Positions 37,654 to 46,746 of a stretch of 64,000 nucleotides of DNA are shown one piece after another. Origin of the DNA: Oscillospiraceae bacterium (GTDB lineage Bacteria > Bacillota > Clostridia > Oscillospirales > Oscillospiraceae); contig SVMC01000006.1 in NCBI GenBank assembly GCA_015067585.1, forward strand, positions 1 to 64,000, read 5' to 3'. A model generated the notes under the pieces. That model had not been told where the DNA came from. It worked only from the letters and a program-made list of their open reading frames with translations, and did not search any database. The stretch's first letter is position 1; every line of letters starts with the position of its first letter. The position numbers were made by a program, and so were the translations under genes.

Positions 37654-37776
37654 AAAAGCCTCCAAATTTACGATTGTTACTATTATAGCTGATATAACAA
37701 AAGAAATAAAGAGGAAATTCGCAGTTCATTGCAGAAGGTGATTGAATCAGATTGTCCTGATATAACAGATTCTCTT

Positions 37777-37808
37777 ACCGGCAAACGAGAATAATCCCGT
37801 TTGCCGGT
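37777..37808 (-). terminator. Terminator of the cotJ operon
   Basis: ACCGGCAAACG..CGTTTGCCGGT stem. Confidence 0.7.
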
Positions 37809-37823
37809 TTGGATCATTATGCC

Positions 37824-38420
37824 TTACTTATCAAAAGAAGGATTCATGCAGTAAACATTCTTCTGGTTCAGCCGCTCACGGAGCTTTTCAATGGCCTCGC
37901 CAAAGCGCTGGAAGTGGACAACCTCCCGCTCCCGAAGGAACTTAATGACATCGTTTACATCGGGATCATCGGAAAGACGCAGGATATTGTCATAGGTGAC
38001 TCTCGCTTTTTGTTCCGCGGCAAGGTCTTCCGTCAGATCAGCAATGGCGTCTCCCTTGACCTGCATGGAGGCAGCGCTCCAGGGAAAGCCGGAAGCGGAG
38101 GTGGGGTAAACACCGGCGGTATGATCTACAAAATAGGGCGCAAAGGCGCTGTCTTTGATCTGAGAATCCTTCAGATTCCGGGTCAACTGGTGCACGATGG
38201 TGCCGATCATCTCAAGGTGGGACAGTTCTTCCGTGCCAATGTCCGTCAGAAGGGCCTTCTGTTCGGGGAAGGGCATGGAATACCGCTGGGAAAGATACCG
38301 CAGGGAAGCACCGAGCTCCCCATCGGGTCCGCCATACTGGCTGATTATGATCGAAGCCAGCCTGGGATTGGGTTTATCGATCTTGATGGGATACTGCAGG
38401 CTTTTCTTATAAATAAACAT
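37824..38420 (-). CDS. cotJC: Spore coat protein CotJC / manganese catalase family
   Basis: SQYGGPDGELGASLRYLSQRYSMP; TEELSHLEMIGTIVHQL. Confidence 0.92.
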   Translation of the reverse strand: MFIYKKSLQYPIKIDKPNPRLASIIISQYGGPDGELGASLRYLSQRYSMPFPEQKALLTDIGTEELSHLEMIGTIVHQLTRNLKDSQIKDSAFAPYFVDHTAGVYPTSASGFPWSAASMQVKGDAIADLTEDLAAEQKARVTYDNILRLSDDPDVNDVIKFLREREVVHFQRFGEAIEKLRERLNQKNVYCMNPSFDK

Positions 38421-38423
38421 CTG

Positions 38424-38882
38424 TTAACCCTCCCCGTTTTCACGATATTCCCAGGGCCACGGGCTGTTGATCCAATTGAATTCACCGTTTCTCACGGCAT
38501 CCAGATGAGTCAGCGGACCGCATTTCTTTTCGTACTGCTCCTTGCCTGCCTGATACAGGGAGATATACGAGCGCATCAGCTCGATGACTTCCGTATCACA
38601 GGGGTGGGTATCCAGAAACAGCGCCAGCTCTGTAATGGCAAAATTCAGCGCCATGAGTTCGTGCAAAGGCGTATTGGATTTTTCCTTTGTATTCACCATG
38701 CCCATGAAGGGAAGATCCAGACCCGGGAACAGGGTGCCGCGGATCAGACCCTTTTTGGCAGTATATTGCTTGGGATTGTTGCTCTGGAACGGCACATATG
38801 GATTCGCCAATGGCGCCATATGCGGCAGGGAGCCGTACATATCATTCTTTGTCAGCTCCATGTCTGTGCGCTTATCGTCCAA
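38424..38882 (-). CDS. Fused CotJA-CotJB spore coat protein
   Basis: CotJA-like YVPFQSNNPKQYTAKKGLIRGTLFPGLDLPF followed in frame by CotJB-like LMALNFAITELALFLDTHPCDTEVIELM..YGPLTHLDAV..WINSPWPWEY; probable TTG start. Confidence 0.75.
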   Translation of the reverse strand: MDDKRTDMELTKNDMYGSLPHMAPLANPYVPFQSNNPKQYTAKKGLIRGTLFPGLDLPFMGMVNTKEKSNTPLHELMALNFAITELALFLDTHPCDTEVIELMRSYISLYQAGKEQYEKKCGPLTHLDAVRNGEFNWINSPWPWEYRENGEG

Positions 38883-39006
38883 CTTGGGTCACTCCTTACG
38901 CAGTTTTCGAGCAATTGCTCTGAACCATCATATGTGCGCAGGCTTCGACAGGTTCTTACATCATAGGCAACTGTTATTTTGCATAGGCTTTGACGAGGTG
39001 TTGTCC

Positions 39007-39720
39007 ATGGAAGCGATGAAACAGTACGGAAAACTATATCTGACCATGATCTTATGCTTTACCGCTGCAGCGATTTTGGCAGCTGCATTGGGCGGAGAAG
39101 CTGTGAGCGTCAGTGGAGAGGGGAGTGGCAATGTCATTTATCTCGACCCCGGTCATGGCGGAGAGGATGGGGGCGCGGTATCCGTCAGCGGGGTGCAGGA
39201 AAGTGAGCTCAATCTCGCCATATCTCTGCGTCTGCGGGATCTTCTTCAGCTTTGCGGAATGTCCACGGAAATGACAAGGGATGGGGATTATGCCATCTAT
39301 TCGGATGGCTGCCAGACCATTGCGCAGAAAAAAGTCTCCGATCTCAGAAACCGAGTGGAACTTCTGCAGCAAAATCCCGGCGCAATACTTGTAAGCATCC
39401 ATCAGAACCAATTCCCGGAGGAAAAATACCACGGCGCACAGGTGTTTTACAATCAGGGGACAAACAGCGAAACCCTTGCAAGCTTCATGCGTGACGCGCT
39501 GAAGGCGGGTCTTGACCCTGAAAACAATCGGGAGATCAAAAAGGCGCAGGACATTTTCCTGATGGAGCAAATTGAGAATACTGCCGTTCTGATCGAATGC
39601 GGCTTTCTGTCCAACAGGGAAGAGGAGGCAAAGCTGAGGGATGAACAATATCAAAAAAAGATCGCCTGCGCCATCAGCGCAGGTCTAATGAATTACATCG
39701 AGGATCAATCGCTCTTGTAA
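39007..39720 (+). CDS. cwlD: N-acetylmuramoyl-L-alanine amidase CwlD-like
   Basis: VIYLDPGHGGEDGGAVSVSGVQESELNLAIS; SIHQNQF; VLIECGFLSNREEE. Confidence 0.88.
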   Translation: MEAMKQYGKLYLTMILCFTAAAILAAALGGEAVSVSGEGSGNVIYLDPGHGGEDGGAVSVSGVQESELNLAISLRLRDLLQLCGMSTEMTRDGDYAIYSDGCQTIAQKKVSDLRNRVELLQQNPGAILVSIHQNQFPEEKYHGAQVFYNQGTNSETLASFMRDALKAGLDPENNREIKKAQDIFLMEQIENTAVLIECGFLSNREEEAKLRDEQYQKKIACAISAGLMNYIEDQSLL

Positions 39721-39754
39721 TCGCAAAAAATCATGCTATAATGAAGAAAAAACG

Positions 39755-41116
39755 ATGGAGCAGCCAATGAAAAAGACAAAGACAAGCTATTATTGCACAT
39801 CCTGCGGGAATGAAACACCCCAGTGGTATGGAAGATGCCCTGCCTGCGGTGAATGGGGTACTGTGGAGGAGCAGGTGAGTGCCCCTGCGAAGGTACCCGG
39901 AAAATCTGCCGTGACCCGTGCGCCCAAAAAGCTCTCTCAGGTGGCAGGGGGCGACGAGATCCGATTTACTACTGGTCTTGGGGAACTGGACCGGGTCTTG
40001 GGCGGCGGTGCGGTGTTGGGGTCTCTGGTGCTGATCAGCGGCGCTCCCGGCATCGGTAAATCCACATTATTGCTTCAAATCTGCAGTGATTTGTGCAGAC
40101 TTCGCTCTGTTTTGTACATTTCCGGTGAAGAAAGCGAAAAGCAGCTCAAAATGCGTGCCCTCCGGTTGGGTATACAGACGGACAGCCTGCTTGTATTATC
40201 CGAGACCAACCTGACCCAGGTGATCGCCATCGCACAGGAGCAAAAGCCGGATGTACTGATCGTGGACTCTATCCAGACTCTCTATCTGGAGGAAAATACT
40301 TCTGCGCCGGGCAGCATTTCTCAGGTGAAGGAATGCACCATGGCGCTGATGCATTTGTCGAAAACCTGTGGGATCACGGTATTTGTGGTGGGCCATGTCA
40401 ATAAAGACGGTGCCATTGCCGGTCCCAAGGTGCTGGAGCATATGGTGGACTGCGTGCTTTACTTTGAGGGCGACCGCAATACCAGCTATCGTCTTTTGCG
40501 TGCGGCAAAGAACCGTTTTGGCTCCACCAATGAGATCGGCGTGTTCGAAATGAACGATTCCGGACTTGTGGAAGTGCCGAATCCCTCGGAAATGCTGCTG
40601 GCAGGCAGGCCACTTGGAACCCCGGGCACCTGCGTGGCCTGCGCCATGGAGGGCAGCCGGCCGGTTCTGGCCGAAGTTCAGGCGTTGGTGACCCGATCCA
40701 GCTTTCAGGTGCCCAGAAGAACCACAAATGGCTTTGATTATAACCGTGCCAACCTCCTCATGGCAGTGGTGGAAAAGCGGGGCGGCATCAAGCTGGGCCT
40801 GTGCGATGCCTACCTGAATGTTATTGGTGGTCTGTATCTGGAAGAACCTGCTGCCGACCTTCCCGTGGTGCTTGCCATTGCATCCAGCTATCTGGATCGT
40901 GCCATCCGTCAGGATCTTTGCGCCATCGGGGAAGTGGGCCTGACAGGGGAGCTCCGCGCGGTTTCAAATCTGCCCCAGCGCCTGATGGAATTAAAGCGCC
41001 TTGGCTTCACCCAGTGCATCATCCCACGCCACGGCACCGCAGGCATCATTGCACCCGATGGCATGGATCTGATCCGGGTGAAAAATATCAAAGAAGCCAT
41101 GGATGCGGCGCTATAA
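39755..41116 (+). CDS. radA: DNA repair protein RadA
   Basis: YYCTSCGNETPQWYGRCPACGEWGT zinc finger; GAPGIGKSTLLLQ; KNRFGS motif. Confidence 0.96.
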   Translation: MEQPMKKTKTSYYCTSCGNETPQWYGRCPACGEWGTVEEQVSAPAKVPGKSAVTRAPKKLSQVAGGDEIRFTTGLGELDRVLGGGAVLGSLVLISGAPGIGKSTLLLQICSDLCRLRSVLYISGEESEKQLKMRALRLGIQTDSLLVLSETNLTQVIAIAQEQKPDVLIVDSIQTLYLEENTSAPGSISQVKECTMALMHLSKTCGITVFVVGHVNKDGAIAGPKVLEHMVDCVLYFEGDRNTSYRLLRAAKNRFGSTNEIGVFEMNDSGLVEVPNPSEMLLAGRPLGTPGTCVACAMEGSRPVLAEVQALVTRSSFQVPRRTTNGFDYNRANLLMAVVEKRGGIKLGLCDAYLNVIGGLYLEEPAADLPVVLAIASSYLDRAIRQDLCAIGEVGLTGELRAVSNLPQRLMELKRLGFTQCIIPRHGTAGIIAPDGMDLIRVKNIKEAMDAAL

Positions 41117-41140
41117 GGTGGGCACATCAATCAGAAAAAA

Positions 41141-41217
41141 TGAAGTCAACCAATTCTTGCTGGGATGCCTGCAGCCTCTCCGCAGGGATCCATACAAGAC
41201 AAAATTGGTTGACTTCA
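41141..41217. repeat. Long imperfect hairpin downstream of radA
   Basis: TGAAGTCAACCAATT (41141-41155) and AATTGGTTGACTTCA (41203-41217), inner stems CTTG/CAAG, GGAT/ATCC, CCTGC/GCAGG. Confidence 0.8.
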
Positions 41218-41363
41218 ATTAGAATATACTGAATTCAGATTTGTATGTCAATGAAAAGCAGCATAATTGGATCATCTTGTCTATAAGATGCCCACAGGCA
41301 GCAACAGGGAAGTCCCGCAAGCCGTCTGTGGGTGTTTTGTCAATCATAGCGCAATCTTTTATG

Positions 41364-41399
41364 CCCAACGCAACAAAATAAAAATTTTGTTGCGTTGGG
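41364..41399. promoter_or_regulatory. 16-bp perfect palindrome overlapping the -35 of the recombinase promoter
   Basis: CCCAACGCAACAAAAT AAAA ATTTTGTTGCGTTGGG; TTGCGT (41390-41395)-17-TATAAT (41413-41418). Confidence 0.7.
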
Positions 41400-41540
41400 A
41401 GTGGATGTGTGCTATAATAATGGTGTCAGACAGGCTGATCCGGCTCGTTGCATTGTTTTGCACAACTGATTTGGATTACGATGCATTTGAGCGGTCTATC
41501 GGATGGATTATTGACTATTTCAGGAATCGAGGTGCTTTCT

Positions 41541-42539
41541 ATGCAGTTTGATCGGGATTGTCCGCTGGTTTTGCGTGAGTTTCTTTCTTATCACGAAAAC
41601 ATCAAAGCGCAATCAAAGAAAACCATTTCAGAATACTATTTGGATCTTCGGATGTTCCTTCGTTTCATTGTTCTGATCAAAAATGAAATGCCGTACCATA
41701 CCGACCTTGAGACCATTTCCATTCGTTCTGTCGATACAGACCTTCTTCGGACGGTCACGGTGAACGATATTTATGATTTCCTTTCTTATCTTGCCAATGA
41801 TCGTGTCAAAAACCCGGACTCCATGTCGAAAGAGATCGGGATCGGTTCTGCGGCCCGGGCCAGAAAACTGTCTTCCATCAAATCATTCTACAAATATCTG
41901 ACGGTGAGAACACGGCAGTTGGAAGAAAATCCCGTCAAGGATCTGGAATATCCGAAGCTGCGCAAGTCTCTGCCCAGATATTTGACCTTAGAACAGTCCA
42001 GAAGGCTTTTGGAGGCTGTGGAAGGCATGAATTCTCAGCGCGACTTTGCGATTCTGATGATCTTTCTGACCTGTGGGATCCGCATCAGTGAGCTTGTGGG
42101 ATTGAATCTGTCTGATGTATACGATGATCGCATCCGTGTTGTGGGCAAAGGCAACAAAGAACGCGTGGTCTTCCTTGGCACCACCTGCCGTGAGGCCATC
42201 GATGCCTATTTGCCCATCCGAAAGAAGCTTGTGCTGACGGATGACCGCGCTTTATTTGGCAGCCGGGACCATAACCGCATCAGTGTATCAGCGGTACATC
42301 GCTTGGTGAAAAAGCACCTTCTGGCGGCAGGTCTGGACGCAAGCCAGTTTTCCGCCCACAAGCTGCGGCATACTGCCGCCACCATGATGCTGTCCGGTGG
42401 CGTGGATGTGAAGACGGTGCAGGAAGTTTTGGGCCATGAGAATCTCAATACTACCCAGATCTATACCCACATTGAGAACACAGAATTGCAGATCGCAGCA
42501 AGAGCAAATCCAATTTCTCAATTAAAGATCGAAAAATAA
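41541..42539 (+). CDS. Tyrosine recombinase (XerC/XerD-like)
   Basis: LTCGIRISELVGLNLSDV; HKLRHTAATMMLSGGVDVKTVQEVLGHENLNTTQIYTHI (RHRHY set). Confidence 0.93.
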   Translation: MQFDRDCPLVLREFLSYHENIKAQSKKTISEYYLDLRMFLRFIVLIKNEMPYHTDLETISIRSVDTDLLRTVTVNDIYDFLSYLANDRVKNPDSMSKEIGIGSAARARKLSSIKSFYKYLTVRTRQLEENPVKDLEYPKLRKSLPRYLTLEQSRRLLEAVEGMNSQRDFAILMIFLTCGIRISELVGLNLSDVYDDRIRVVGKGNKERVVFLGTTCREAIDAYLPIRKKLVLTDDRALFGSRDHNRISVSAVHRLVKKHLLAAGLDASQFSAHKLRHTAATMMLSGGVDVKTVQEVLGHENLNTTQIYTHIENTELQIAARANPISQLKIEK

Positions 42540-42542
42540 CAA

Positions 42543-42585
42543 TATCACCCGATATCAAGGAAATTACCTTTGATTTCGGGTGATA
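42543..42585. terminator. Bidirectional terminator between recombinase and his operon
   Basis: TATCACCCGATATCAAGG AAATTA CCTTTGATTTCGGGTGATA. Confidence 0.75.
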
Positions 42586-42590
42586 ATTCT

Positions 42591-43421
42591 TTATAAATAT
42601 TCGATTTTCTCGACAGAAACAGGCGCAAATCCCTGCGCTGTCAGCATCCAGATCTCCCGGAAGCCGCAAGCTTTGATCAGTTCCAAAGCGCTGTCAAAGG
42701 CGCAGGCAATGCCGTCTGTGCTGTGGGCATCGGAATTCAGGCATATCCGACCACCAAGTGAATGAAGCTGTTTGAGCAGGTTTTTTGCAGGGTATGGACT
42801 TGTTCTGTAGCCTCTGGAAATCGCTCCGGTGTTGACCTCAAAGATCTTTCCTGCTTTCACAAGGGATTCCATCGCCGCAAACGCGGCCTGCAGATAGGTT
42901 TTGCTTTCAGGATCGTAAATCGCTTCGCGCTCATCGAACTTTGTGAGCAGATCAAAATGGCCCACGATGTGGATTTCCGGATTGTTCGCCATTTCCGCAT
43001 ACTGGGAAAAATAGCACTCAGCCGCAGCATCCGCATTTCCGGCAAAATACCGCTTGATCCCGTCTTTGGCGATCTCTGCGGTATTATCCGCATCAAAGCA
43101 GCCATCAGGAGTCACTGTGGCATGGACAGAACCGATGACATAATCAAAGGTGGACAGATCGAGTTTGGAACGCAGATCATATTCGATCCCGCAAAATACC
43201 GGAATGATAACCCGGTATTTTGCCTTCAGTCGTTTCACTTCCGCCATATACTGCGGGAGTTTTTCTTTCGGCATGGTCCAGTCCTGCTCGTTTTCGATGG
43301 GGCTGTGTCCGCTCAGGCCGATGGCGCTGAGCCTCTTCCCTACTGCAGCCTGCACCATTTCTTCCAAGGTGCATTTTCCGTCATCGTACAGGCTGTGGGT
43401 ATGCAGATCCTGGGGTCTCAT
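42591..43421 (-). CDS. PHP-family histidinol-phosphatase
   Basis: [46 protein letters not shown]; last gene of his operon. Confidence 0.88.
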   Translation of the reverse strand: MRPQDLHTHSLYDDGKCTLEEMVQAAVGKRLSAIGLSGHSPIENEQDWTMPKEKLPQYMAEVKRLKAKYRVIIPVFCGIEYDLRSKLDLSTFDYVIGSVHATVTPDGCFDADNTAEIAKDGIKRYFAGNADAAAECYFSQYAEMANNPEIHIVGHFDLLTKFDEREAIYDPESKTYLQAAFAAMESLVKAGKIFEVNTGAISRGYRTSPYPAKNLLKQLHSLGGRICLNSDAHSTDGIACAFDSALELIKACGFREIWMLTAQGFAPVSVEKIEYL

Positions 43422-44068
43422 TTGACCATTTTCTCCTGCTTTACCTTATGGTCGATGACATGACGGCTGGCCATTTCCTTGCGGATATCGTCAAGAGAAA
43501 TGCCCATTTCCAGCATCAGCACCATGGTATGGTACATAAGATCACCGATCTCATAGATGGTGTTGGCTTTGTCCTGATCCTTGGCGGAGATGATGACCTC
43601 GGTGCACTCCTCGCCTACCTTCTTCAGGATCTTGTCCAGACCCTTGGAGAAGAGATAGGTGGTGTAGGAGCCTTCCTTGGGCTGTGCCTTACGGCCTTCC
43701 AGCATTTCCATCAGATCCTCATAGGCGAAGCCGGGCAGGGTCTCACCTTCGAAGATCACTTCATTGAAGCAGGAATCCGTGCCGGTATGGCAGGCGGGGC
43801 CGTCCTTGAGAACTTCCACCACAAGGGCATCACGATCGCAATCCGCAGTAATGGAAACGATGTGCTGATAATTGCCGGAGGTCTCCCCTTTCAGCCACAG
43901 TTCCTGACGGCTGCGGCTCCAGAAGCAGGTTTTCTCCTTTTCCATGGAGATCTGCAGGCTTTCTTTGCTCATATAGGCAAGGGTCAGCACCTTTTTGCTC
44001 TCGGTGTCCACCACGATGGCGGGGATCAGACCCTTTTCGTCAAATTTCAGAGTATTGATATCAAACAT
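43418..44068 (-). CDS. hisI: Bifunctional phosphoribosyl-AMP cyclohydrolase/phosphoribosyl-ATP pyrophosphatase
   Basis: [59 protein letters not shown] at 44068. Confidence 0.95.
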   Translation of the reverse strand: MFDINTLKFDEKGLIPAIVVDTESKKVLTLAYMSKESLQISMEKEKTCFWSRSRQELWLKGETSGNYQHIVSITADCDRDALVVEVLKDGPACHTGTDSCFNEVIFEGETLPGFAYEDLMEMLEGRKAQPKEGSYTTYLFSKGLDKILKKVGEECTEVIISAKDQDKANTIYEIGDLMYHTMVLMLEMGISLDDIRKEMASRHVIDHKVKQEKMVK

Positions 44069-44073
44069 GGGAA

Positions 44074-44832
44074 TTACCTCCTGACATTGATGTCGTTTTG
44101 CGCCAGAACTTCCTTTAGCTCCTGAATGGAGACTTCGCCGAAGTGGAAAATAGAGGCAGCTAAACCTGCATCCACTTTGGGAAGGGTTTTGAACAGTGTG
44201 ACAAAATCCTTGATGCCGCCGGCACCGCCGGAGGCGATCACGGGCACATTCACAAGCTGACATACCGCATCCAGCATTTCAAGGTCAAAGCCCTGCTTGA
44301 CGCCGTCGGTGTCGATGGAATTGAGGACGATCTCACCTGCACCCATGTCAACGCCCCGTTTGATCCACTCAAGAGCGTTGAGGCCGGTATCCTCTCTGCC
44401 GCCCTTGGCAAATACACGGTACTCCCCTTCTACCCGCTTGGCATCCACGGAAAGCACCACGCACTGGCTGCCGTAGCGCTTGGCAGCATCTTCAATGAGC
44501 TGAGGGTTGCGCAGCGCACCGGAATTGACGCTGACCTTGTCCGCGCCGCACTTCAGCACACGGTCAAAATCGTCTACCGTATTGATTCCGCCGCCAACGG
44601 TCAGGGGGATAAAAATGGTGGAGGCGGTTCGGGTCAAAATATCGGTAAAGAGCGCACGGCCCTCCGCAGAGGCGGTGATATCATAGAATACCAGCTCGTC
44701 CGCACCGGCGGAGGAATAGTAGGCAGCCAGCTCTACGGGGTCAGAAACATCGTTTAACCCTAAGAAATTGACGCCCTTGACCACACGGCCGTTTCTGACA
44801 TCCAGACAGGGTATGATTCTCTTTGTGATCAT
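44074..44832 (-). CDS. hisF: Imidazole glycerol phosphate synthase subunit HisF
   Basis: [45 protein letters not shown]. Confidence 0.97.
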   Translation of the reverse strand: MITKRIIPCLDVRNGRVVKGVNFLGLNDVSDPVELAAYYSSAGADELVFYDITASAEGRALFTDILTRTASTIFIPLTVGGGINTVDDFDRVLKCGADKVSVNSGALRNPQLIEDAAKRYGSQCVVLSVDAKRVEGEYRVFAKGGREDTGLNALEWIKRGVDMGAGEIVLNSIDTDGVKQGFDLEMLDAVCQLVNVPVIASGGAGGIKDFVTLFKTLPKVDAGLAASIFHFGEVSIQELKEVLAQNDINVRR

Positions 44833-45539
44833 TTTGCCACCTCCAGTGCTTCACGAAGATCAATGGCGCCGGTAAAATAGGCTTTGCCGATGATGGCGCC
44901 GTAAAGATCCATTTCACGCAGTGCCTTTACATCTGCCAGGCTGGACACGCCGCCGGATGCCACAAGATCCATAGAAAAATCCCTTGAAAGGGCGGCATAA
45001 AGCTCCCGATTTGTGCCCTGCATAGCACCATCCTTGGAAATATCCGTACAAATGACGGTTTTTACGCCAATGCCCTGCAGCCGTTCAAAGAATGCCTCGC
45101 AGCGCATATCGCTCACTTCCGTCCAGCCGCGGATGGCCACAAGGCCGTCCTTGCAGTCTACACCAACGGCAATGGCGCTGCCGTATTTTTCTACCATACG
45201 GCACAGGAAGGGCCAATCCGTCAGGGCGGCGGTGCCCAGGATCACACGGGTCACACCTGCGTCCACATAGCGGGCAATGGTTTCTTCCGAGCGGATGCCG
45301 CCGCCAATCTCTACTTTGAGACCGCTTTCGGCAACCTTCGCCACCACATCAAAATTGGGGGTGGTGCCGTTTTTTGCCCCCTCCAGATCCACCATATGGA
45401 TCCATTCAGCGCCTGCTGCCAAGAAATCAGCGGCAATGGCGGGAGGGTTATCGCTGTATACCGTCATCTGGCGGTAGTCGCCCTGATACAGCCGGACGAC
45501 CTTCTTATCATATAAATCAATGGCGGGTAATAAGATCAT
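44829..45539 (-). CDS. hisA: ProFAR isomerase HisA
   Basis: LLPAIDLYDKKVVRLYQGDY; VEIGGGIRSEETIARYVDAG. Confidence 0.96.
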   Translation of the reverse strand: MILLPAIDLYDKKVVRLYQGDYRQMTVYSDNPPAIAADFLAAGAEWIHMVDLEGAKNGTTPNFDVVAKVAESGLKVEIGGGIRSEETIARYVDAGVTRVILGTAALTDWPFLCRMVEKYGSAIAVGVDCKDGLVAIRGWTEVSDMRCEAFFERLQGIGVKTVICTDISKDGAMQGTNRELYAALSRDFSMDLVASGGVSSLADVKALREMDLYGAIIGKAYFTGAIDLREALEVAK

Positions 45540-45547
45540 GGCTTACC

Positions 45548-46156
45548 TCACAGTTCACTGAATGCACGCAGAATGTTAAGGCCCACTTCCCCACTCTTCT
45601 CCGGGTGGAACTGGCAGCCCATCACATTGCCTTTTGCAACGGCGGCAGTCAGCTCCGCGCCATATTCACAGGTGGCAAGGAGGCTGTCGTCGCAATCCGT
45701 GGCATAGAAGCTGTGGACAAAGTAGACGAAGTCGCCTTCTTTGGTATTCTTGAAAAGGGGATGCTCCTTATGGATGTGCAGAGCGTTCCAGCCGATCTGG
45801 GGTACTTTCAGGTCAGCGGGGATCACATCGGACATGGCCACCACCCGACCGGGCAGCAGGCCAAGGCCCTTATGTACGCCAAATTCATGGCTTTCTTCAA
45901 ACAGAAGCTGCATACCAAGGCAGATGCCCATGAGCGGTGTGCCCTTATTTGCGGCTTCGATGACCACATCGGCAAGGCCGGAATCACGCAGCTTTTTCGC
46001 GGCATCCTCAAAAGCGCCCACACCGGGCAGGATAATCTTTTCTGCCTTTGCGATCACTTCCGCATCGGCACTCACCTGTGCCTCCGCACCGATCATGGCA
46101 AAGGAGCTTTTCAGAGAAAAGAGGTTGCCAACACCGTAATCAACAATAACAATCAT
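45548..46156 (-). CDS. hisH: Imidazole glycerol phosphate synthase subunit HisH
   Basis: GVGNLFSLKSSF; MGICLGMQLLFEESHEFG; MGCQFHPEKSGEVGL. Confidence 0.96.
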   Translation of the reverse strand: MIVIVDYGVGNLFSLKSSFAMIGAEAQVSADAEVIAKAEKIILPGVGAFEDAAKKLRDSGLADVVIEAANKGTPLMGICLGMQLLFEESHEFGVHKGLGLLPGRVVAMSDVIPADLKVPQIGWNALHIHKEHPLFKNTKEGDFVYFVHSFYATDCDDSLLATCEYGAELTAAVAKGNVMGCQFHPEKSGEVGLNILRAFSEL

Positions 46157-46744
46157 TTATAATACTCCTTTGGTGGAAGGGATCTCGTCCCGATAAGCTT
46201 CTTCAATGCGGACCGCAGCGCCAAGGGCACGGCCCATAGCCTTGAACATGGCTTCGATGATGTGGTGGGTGTTCTCCCCCGCCAGCATCTGGAAATGGAG
46301 GCTCAGCTCTGCCTTGCGGGTAAAGCCCAGCATAAACTCCTGCACCAGCTCCGTGTCAAAGCTGCCCACCTTCTGGCAAGGCAGGGTAACAGTGTTTACC
46401 AGGCAGGCTCTGCCGGAAAGGTCCACAGCGCACAGGATCAGCGCCTCATCCATGGGCAGCAGCATACTGCCATAGCGGCAGATGCCCCGCTTATCGCCGA
46501 GCGCTTCGGCGAAGGCCTGTCCCAGCGCAATGCCGATGTCCTCCACACTGTGGTGGTCATCCACATAGGTGTCGCCCTTGCAGGTGACGGAAAGATCAAA
46601 TCTGCCGTGCTTTGCAAAAAGGGTCAGCATATGGTCAAGGAAACCTACGCCGGTGGCGACTTCGCTCTTACCGGTGCCGTCAAGGCAAAGGGCCAGCTTG
46701 ATATCGGTTTCCGCTGTGGTTCTGATAATGGTAGAGCTTCGCAT
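46157..46744 (-). CDS. hisB: Imidazoleglycerol-phosphate dehydratase
   Basis: GVGFLDHMLTLFAKHGRFDL; DDHHSVEDIGIALGQA; HHIIEAMFKAMGRAL. Confidence 0.96.
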   Translation of the reverse strand: MRSSTIIRTTAETDIKLALCLDGTGKSEVATGVGFLDHMLTLFAKHGRFDLSVTCKGDTYVDDHHSVEDIGIALGQAFAEALGDKRGICRYGSMLLPMDEALILCAVDLSGRACLVNTVTLPCQKVGSFDTELVQEFMLGFTRKAELSLHFQMLAGENTHHIIEAMFKAMGRALGAAVRIEEAYRDEIPSTKGVL

Positions 46745-46746
46745 AG

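Noticed and set aside
41141-41217. Integron attC site
   Set aside because: Folded shape is suggestive, but RYYYAAC/GTTRRRY core boxes are not matched (GTTGACT) and no cassette array follows.
41541-42539. Prophage or ICE based on the recombinase
   Set aside because: Neighbours are radA and the his operon; no phage structural, replication or conjugation genes.
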